Shown here: piece by piece, positions 19,446 through 22,762 of the stretch
Layout of the letters: each line of letters begins with the position of its first letter
Position numbering within the stretch: the stretch's first letter is position 1
IMG/VR virus record: IMGVR_UViG_3300009786_000097
Span: 1 to 22,762 of that record
Reading direction: 5' to 3' (one strand)
DNA length: 22,762 bases
Source of the DNA: a virus
The notes under the pieces: generated by a model
What the model was told of the DNA's origin: nothing
The model's input: only the letters and a program-made list of their open reading frames with translations
Database searches by the model: none
Position numbers and translations under genes: made by a program

Positions 19446-20116
19446 TGTTTATTCATAATGCTCCCGTCGAACTACCTGACGGGAAATTGAAAACTGTATA
19501 TGAAGATGGTAGCCGTTTTTATGTGACACCTGAGGGAAACAAGTATCCTTCTATTACGTCAGTTCTTGGCGCAAACCCGGAGAAGATAAAGGGTTTGATG
19601 CAATGGCGCAAGCGTGTGGGTGAAGCTGAGGCGAATAAGATTTCTCAAAAAGCGTCTAGCCGAGGAACGACTGTTCATAAAATGTGTGAAGATTATTTGA
19701 ACAATGAGAAAGAATATATTAATGGAGCCATGCCCGACTCTGTGGGAATGTTTAGTTCATTGAAACCTATCTTGACACAAAGCGTAGGTAATATTTACGG
19801 GCAGGAACTAGCATTATATTCTGACCATCTAGGCGTTGCCGGGCGTGTCGATTTGATTGCCGAGTGGGACGGGGTTCCTTCTATTATTGATTTCAAGACT
19901 TCAGCTCGCCCCAAGAAACTTGAATGGGTTGATGATTATTTCAGACAATGCTCTGGCTATGCAGCCATGTATTATGAGATGACTGATTTCCCCATTAAAG
20001 ATGTTGTAATTGCCATTATGGTTGATGGTGATAGCCCTCAAATTTTTAAAGGAAAGGTATCCGACTGGTTGCCTTCGTTGGCTAAAGCAATTGTTAATTT
20101 TAAAAGAAATATGTGA
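19445..20116 (+). CDS. PD-(D/E)XK exonuclease, RecB/Cas4-like
   Basis: The ATG at 19445 shares a base with the previous stop; TTG one codon earlier is less likely. The 223-residue chain shows the RecB-family nuclease order. KYPSITSVLG and the GTTVHKMCEDYL helix (His78) come first. The glutamate strand QELALYSDHL (E121) and GRVDLIAEWDGVPSIIDFKTS (D136, D149, K151) follow, with Q168CSGY172 as the C-terminal QxxxY. All expected metal and catalytic residues are present, so it should be active. Similar phage genes take part in DNA processing and host-genome breakdown or recombination. Confidence 0.85.
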   Translation: MFIHNAPVELPDGKLKTVYEDGSRFYVTPEGNKYPSITSVLGANPEKIKGLMQWRKRVGEAEANKISQKASSRGTTVHKMCEDYLNNEKEYINGAMPDSVGMFSSLKPILTQSVGNIYGQELALYSDHLGVAGRVDLIAEWDGVPSIIDFKTSARPKKLEWVDDYFRQCSGYAAMYYEMTDFPIKDVVIAIMVDGDSPQIFKGKVSDWLPSLAKAIVNFKRNM

Positions 20117-20144
20117 CGTATTAATTATCGTTTCTCATGATCCT

Positions 20145-20204
20145 ATGATTAGAATTATTGTTCCGATAGTCCTATTAACTTATATTGTGGAGAAATGTCT
20201 ATGA
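20145..20204 (+). CDS. 19-aa hydrophobic micro-ORF
   Basis: ATG at 20145 encodes MIRIIVPIVLLTYIVEKCL, one hydrophobic stretch, and its TGA overlaps the likely start of the wall hydrolase (ATGA at 20201). No ribosome site is visible. It could couple translation or act as a tiny membrane peptide in lysis; it could also be chance. Confidence 0.2.
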   Translation: MIRIIVPIVLLTYIVEKCL

Positions 20205-20815
20205 CATTGATTAAGTATTTTGGTATCACTGCTACTACATTGATTTTGTTTACAGGGGCATTTATTTCTGGTTTTATGGTGGGGAGTCAATCTAAGACAG
20301 TTTTTCATTCTCATATAATTAGTTATCTTGATGCTCCATCTAAAAAGAAACCGAACATTACTGAGATCAAAAATGTTCCTGTGGCAGTTACCCCCAACTT
20401 ACCTCTTCGCAAGTTTGAAGTTTCCCGGCCCATTTCAGACGATGAGTTTGATTGTCTTTCGAGAACGATTTACTTTGAAGCAGGCAATCAATCTTACTAT
20501 GGAAAGATTGCCGTTGGTTCTGTTGTAATGAATCGTGTAAACGACGAACGATACCCAGATACTATTTGCGGTGTGATAAAACAACACAAACAATTTTCTT
20601 GGTACTCCGACGGAAATTCAGATGTTCCGTTTGATGGTCCTGCATGGGAAAATTCTATTCGAGCAGCCAAGGAAGTGTTGTGTGGTTGTGACAAGGCTTC
20701 GGGGCTTTTTGATGATGCGTCAGTTCAGTATTATCATGCAGACTATGTATCTCCCTCCTGGGCAAATAAAATGGAAAGGGTCGCTAAAATTGACAATCAT
20801 ATTTTTTATAGGTAA
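20201..20815 (+). CDS. SleB-type cell-wall hydrolase, membrane-anchored
   Basis: ATG at 20201 lies 8 nt after GGAG, better than ATG at 20195 (2 nt). Residues 5-28 form one hydrophobic segment near the N-terminus (YFGITATTLILFTGAFISGF), a signal-anchor or SAR-type segment. After a Lys/Pro-rich linker the domain starts at about 78: DDEFDCLSRTIYFEAGNQS with the catalytic Glu93, then IAVGSVVMNRVNDERYPDTI and QFSWYSDG, the hallmarks of the Hydrolase_2 (SleB) family. It cuts peptidoglycan and is probably the phage endolysin or a lysis helper acting in the periplasm. Confidence 0.85.
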   Translation: MTLIKYFGITATTLILFTGAFISGFMVGSQSKTVFHSHIISYLDAPSKKKPNITEIKNVPVAVTPNLPLRKFEVSRPISDDEFDCLSRTIYFEAGNQSYYGKIAVGSVVMNRVNDERYPDTICGVIKQHKQFSWYSDGNSDVPFDGPAWENSIRAAKEVLCGCDKASGLFDDASVQYYHADYVSPSWANKMERVAKIDNHIFYR

Positions 20816-20821
20816 CTTATT

Positions 20822-21973
20822 GTGATAATCTCTAGAGATACGGTTGATGATCTTAATCAGACATATCAGAAAGATCATCAGGTAGATGGGATTACATTTG
20901 TTCGATGGTTGCATCCTGATGGGTATTATGGTTATGACACAGGTGCCGATAATGCCATGTTTACAGGATTTTATTTAGCTTCGGCTGCTTTTAGATTATC
21001 TACTATGCAAGGAGAATTGCCGGGATGGCTACTTCACGATATACACCAAACTCTTCAGGGTATACATTTACTCACTAATGTGTCTGGTACTCCAGGAGTT
21101 TTGGCTAGATTAGCCTTTCCTTTAGATGATGCATATAAGAAGATCGGGTATGCCCCGGATTCTATGCAACCCAAGCCTTTGGGCTGGGGCCCCGGAAATA
21201 CTTGGTGGGATAGAAAAGAAGAAGGTTCCTTGTATGAATCAGACACGCATATGTATTATTGTCGAACCACTAGGGATCAATTAACGGGTATTGTTTTTGG
21301 ATTGTCTGTTGCTTGGAATATATTAAGTAAAGAATCCTCAGAGAACCCATTAGTCGAACAAAGCAAATCTTTAATTCAAAGCATTGCTCGGGATCTTGCT
21401 GACCGTCTAGAGAAAACTAACTGGAGCCTAGAGGATCATACAGGGCTTGTTGGAAATACTAATGCCCATAAATTGAGAGATAATTTGCGAGAGGCATTAG
21501 TTCTTCTTAATTGTACGGTTAATGACATACCTCGCCCCTCTACTAACAAACTGAAAAGATTTTATCGGTTTTTGTGGTTTCATACTTTTTACTACAGGTT
21601 CACCCGGCGCATGTATGCTTGGAATTTGAGAACAACAAATGCATTTTCGTTGTTCATTAATGAACCAGATCCAAAACTTCGGGCTGGTGCCGTAAAGTGG
21701 ATGAAGCGAATTTCGTCATTCACTAAAGATGAAGATAATGCATTCTTCATTTTAACAGAAGCTATAATGGGGAATGATGTTCCATCGAGACGAGTAGATG
21801 TAGCATTAAAGGCGCTTGACCAATTGGCGGAGGTGGGCCATAGTAAATTTTTTGCTTGGCAAAAGCCTAAAGGTACAGCAAAAATCTCCGGTGAGGGTGG
21901 TCGATATGGGCCTGGGATTGATGTGATGTTGCCATATTGGATGCATCAGTATTATTTGAAAAGGCGAGTATAA
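20822..21973 (+). CDS. putative alpha/alpha-barrel (glycosidase-like) protein
   Basis: GTG start with AGGTAA about 9 nt upstream. The 383-residue product is nearly all helical. Conserved-looking pieces are YDTGADNAMFTGFYLASAAF (38-57), TNVSGTPGVLAR (85-96), DTHMYYCRTTRDQLTGIVFG (141-160) and GEGGRYGPGIDVMLPYWM near the end. Repeated helix pairs with D/N-rich turns and an RDQ-type acid pair recall six-hairpin glycosidases and related (alpha/alpha)6 enzymes. A role in cutting or modifying a surface polysaccharide would suit its place after the wall hydrolase, but this is inference from fold pattern. Confidence 0.55.
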   Translation: MIISRDTVDDLNQTYQKDHQVDGITFVRWLHPDGYYGYDTGADNAMFTGFYLASAAFRLSTMQGELPGWLLHDIHQTLQGIHLLTNVSGTPGVLARLAFPLDDAYKKIGYAPDSMQPKPLGWGPGNTWWDRKEEGSLYESDTHMYYCRTTRDQLTGIVFGLSVAWNILSKESSENPLVEQSKSLIQSIARDLADRLEKTNWSLEDHTGLVGNTNAHKLRDNLREALVLLNCTVNDIPRPSTNKLKRFYRFLWFHTFYYRFTRRMYAWNLRTTNAFSLFINEPDPKLRAGAVKWMKRISSFTKDEDNAFFILTEAIMGNDVPSRRVDVALKALDQLAEVGHSKFFAWQKPKGTAKISGEGGRYGPGIDVMLPYWMHQYYLKRRV

Positions 21974-21974
21974 T

Positions 21975-22196
21975 ATGGATATAGTGTTAGACAAGAAGGT
22001 GTTTTCTAAGAGAGTGGAAGACTTAGTTCAAGCTAAGCCCATGCCGTATATGGACGCAATCATCATGTGTTCTGAATTAATAGGACTAGAGGTTGAGTCT
22101 GCGGCCAGACTTATTAATAAAAATATTAAAGAAAAGTTAGAAGCTGAGGCTCAAGACTTGAATTTGATGCAAAGGTGTGCTAAACTCCCCCTATGA
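21975..22196 (+). CDS. 33: gp33-like late-transcription coactivator
   Basis: This 73-residue protein has the layout of the short gp33-type coactivators of T4-like cyanophages and relatives: an N-terminal helix (KKVFSKRVEDLVQ), then YMDAIIMCSELIGLEVESAA, a helix with LINKNIKEKLEAEAQDLNLM and the tail AKLPL. In T4, gp33 bridges RNA polymerase and the sliding clamp so that gp55 can fire late promoters. The family match is by pattern and short length, so it is moderately certain. It starts 1 nt after the previous stop and overlaps the next gene (ATGA). Confidence 0.7.
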   Translation: MDIVLDKKVFSKRVEDLVQAKPMPYMDAIIMCSELIGLEVESAARLINKNIKEKLEAEAQDLNLMQRCAKLPL

Positions 22197-22762
22197 TTTC
22201 AAAATTTACTTTGCGCGATCTGCGTAATTTGCGCGGAAGAGATGATAAACCATTCTCTTCGCTTGATGCCCCCAAGTATGCCCCCTACCGAGATGGTAAG
22301 GGGCAGCTTGATGTTGGTATGAAGCCCATCGACACACCCTACATTGCAGGGGCCTACAATAAAGAGCCTGAAGATGTTATTTTTGACATCGACAAGTTTT
22401 GGCCTTATTATATGAACAAGAAGCACTGGCTTTTTGATAATTGTCGTGATGTGGTATACCAAGACATTAACAAGAAAAAGATTACCAAAACTCATCGCGA
22501 ACTATCCTCGTTGAGTTATTTGGGTATTGTTGATATTGAGCATGGGCTTGATTCGTGGAATAACCCTAACCCTAATTGGGAGGATTGGGGTTCTGGAGCC
22601 TCCGGACTGTCTTTTTTTGAACGAATCAACCGCAAAGACGACGGCTCCAGTATGTCTACATATCGAAATTATTTTGGTGGCCCTACTGTTGATGTTTCTT
22701 TTTGGGGACCTACTTGTGATAAGTATGGATTATTAGAACTAGCCCAGCTGGTTCAAGAAGAC
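22193..22762 (+). CDS. unrecognised phage protein, 3' end outside window
   Basis: ATG at 22193 overlaps the gp33-like stop, and the frame is open to the right edge (190 codons seen). It starts MISKFTLRDLRNLRGRDD and contains an aromatic, acidic middle (VIFDIDKFWPYYMNKKHW) and a Gly/Ser/Trp-rich stretch (NPNWEDWGSGASG). No motif is recognised. Its coding character is clear from the long open frame, codon use and coupling to the previous gene. Confidence 0.8.
   Translation, partial: MISKFTLRDLRNLRGRDDKPFSSLDAPKYAPYRDGKGQLDVGMKPIDTPYIAGAYNKEPEDVIFDIDKFWPYYMNKKHWLFDNCRDVVYQDINKKKITKTHRELSSLSYLGIVDIEHGLDSWNNPNPNWEDWGSGASGLSFFERINRKDDGSSMSTYRNYFGGPTVDVSFWGPTCDKYGLLELAQLVQED

Noticed and set aside
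22199-22736. Minus-strand ORF of 98 codons and plus-strand ORF of 69 codons at the right edge
   Set aside because: The open frame from 22193, coupled to the gp33-like gene, covers the region and reads as protein to the window edge.
1-22762. CRISPR array, insertion sequence, integrase or attachment site
   Set aside because: No regularly spaced repeats, transposase or recombinase motifs, or tRNA-end duplications were seen.

Overview
This window looks like part of a large, lytic, T4-like myovirus genome (or a metagenomic contig of one). The direct evidence is a FEN-1-type RNase H of the T4 Rnh family, a DUF6433-like protein typical of marine T4-like phages, a small protein resembling the T4 gp33 late-transcription coactivator, four scattered tRNA genes, very tight head-to-tail packing and one coding strand (+) throughout. 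A SleB-type wall hydrolase and an alphaproteobacterial-looking tRNA-Glu scaffold hint at an alphaproteobacterial or similar aquatic Gram-negative host, but this is inference.

Layout. 1-1821: end of an unrecognised gene, tRNA-Trp and tRNA-Pro, two micro-ORFs, a small hypothetical gene, a glutaredoxin and a helix-turn-helix-like protein. 1832-1898: a promoter-like box followed at once by a strong intrinsic terminator. 1912-11397: a nearly gapless ten-gene glycan operon. It holds several glycosyltransferases, a methyltransferase-like protein, an SDR sugar epimerase, a DUF6165 protein, a PLP enzyme with His in place of the catalytic Lys (ColD-like 3-dehydratase signature), a GDP-mannose 3,5-epimerase and one decayed heptosyltransferase-like gene. 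Its middle part (about 3700-10480) is visibly richer in A+T than its surroundings. The set would make and transfer unusual sugars, either onto virion components or onto the host surface.

11402-14630: a sigma70-like promoter drives a core-phage block: an unrecognised 377-aa protein, a SLOG-domain protein, Rnh, a DUF6433-like protein and a small charged protein. 14631-15167 holds no gene. It contains what I consider the most interesting object here: an RNA of about 400 nt that folds into a multibranched structure closed by a 9-bp 5'-3' helix and followed by an intrinsic terminator. 15168-16209: a protein with a degenerate kinase P-loop and two small Cys-rich proteins. 16210-16724: non-coding, with a 26-bp direct repeat, a sigma70-like promoter, a leader hairpin, a tRNA-Glu(TTC)-like gene interrupted by about 59 nt in the anticodon arm, and three further hairpins.

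16725-22762: small early-type genes with their own promoter and terminator, tRNA-Leu and tRNA-Thr, two FmdB-like zinc-ribbon proteins, a PD-(D/E)XK nuclease, the membrane-anchored SleB hydrolase, an alpha-helical glycosidase-like protein, the gp33-like coactivator and an unrecognised gene that runs off the right edge.

Two promoter styles recur. Three sites have TTGACW-16/17-TATACTWTA (host-sigma70-like, presumably early). Four intergenic sites carry only a TATAATA box with no -35, which would suit a gp55/gp33-type late system; that assignment is inference.
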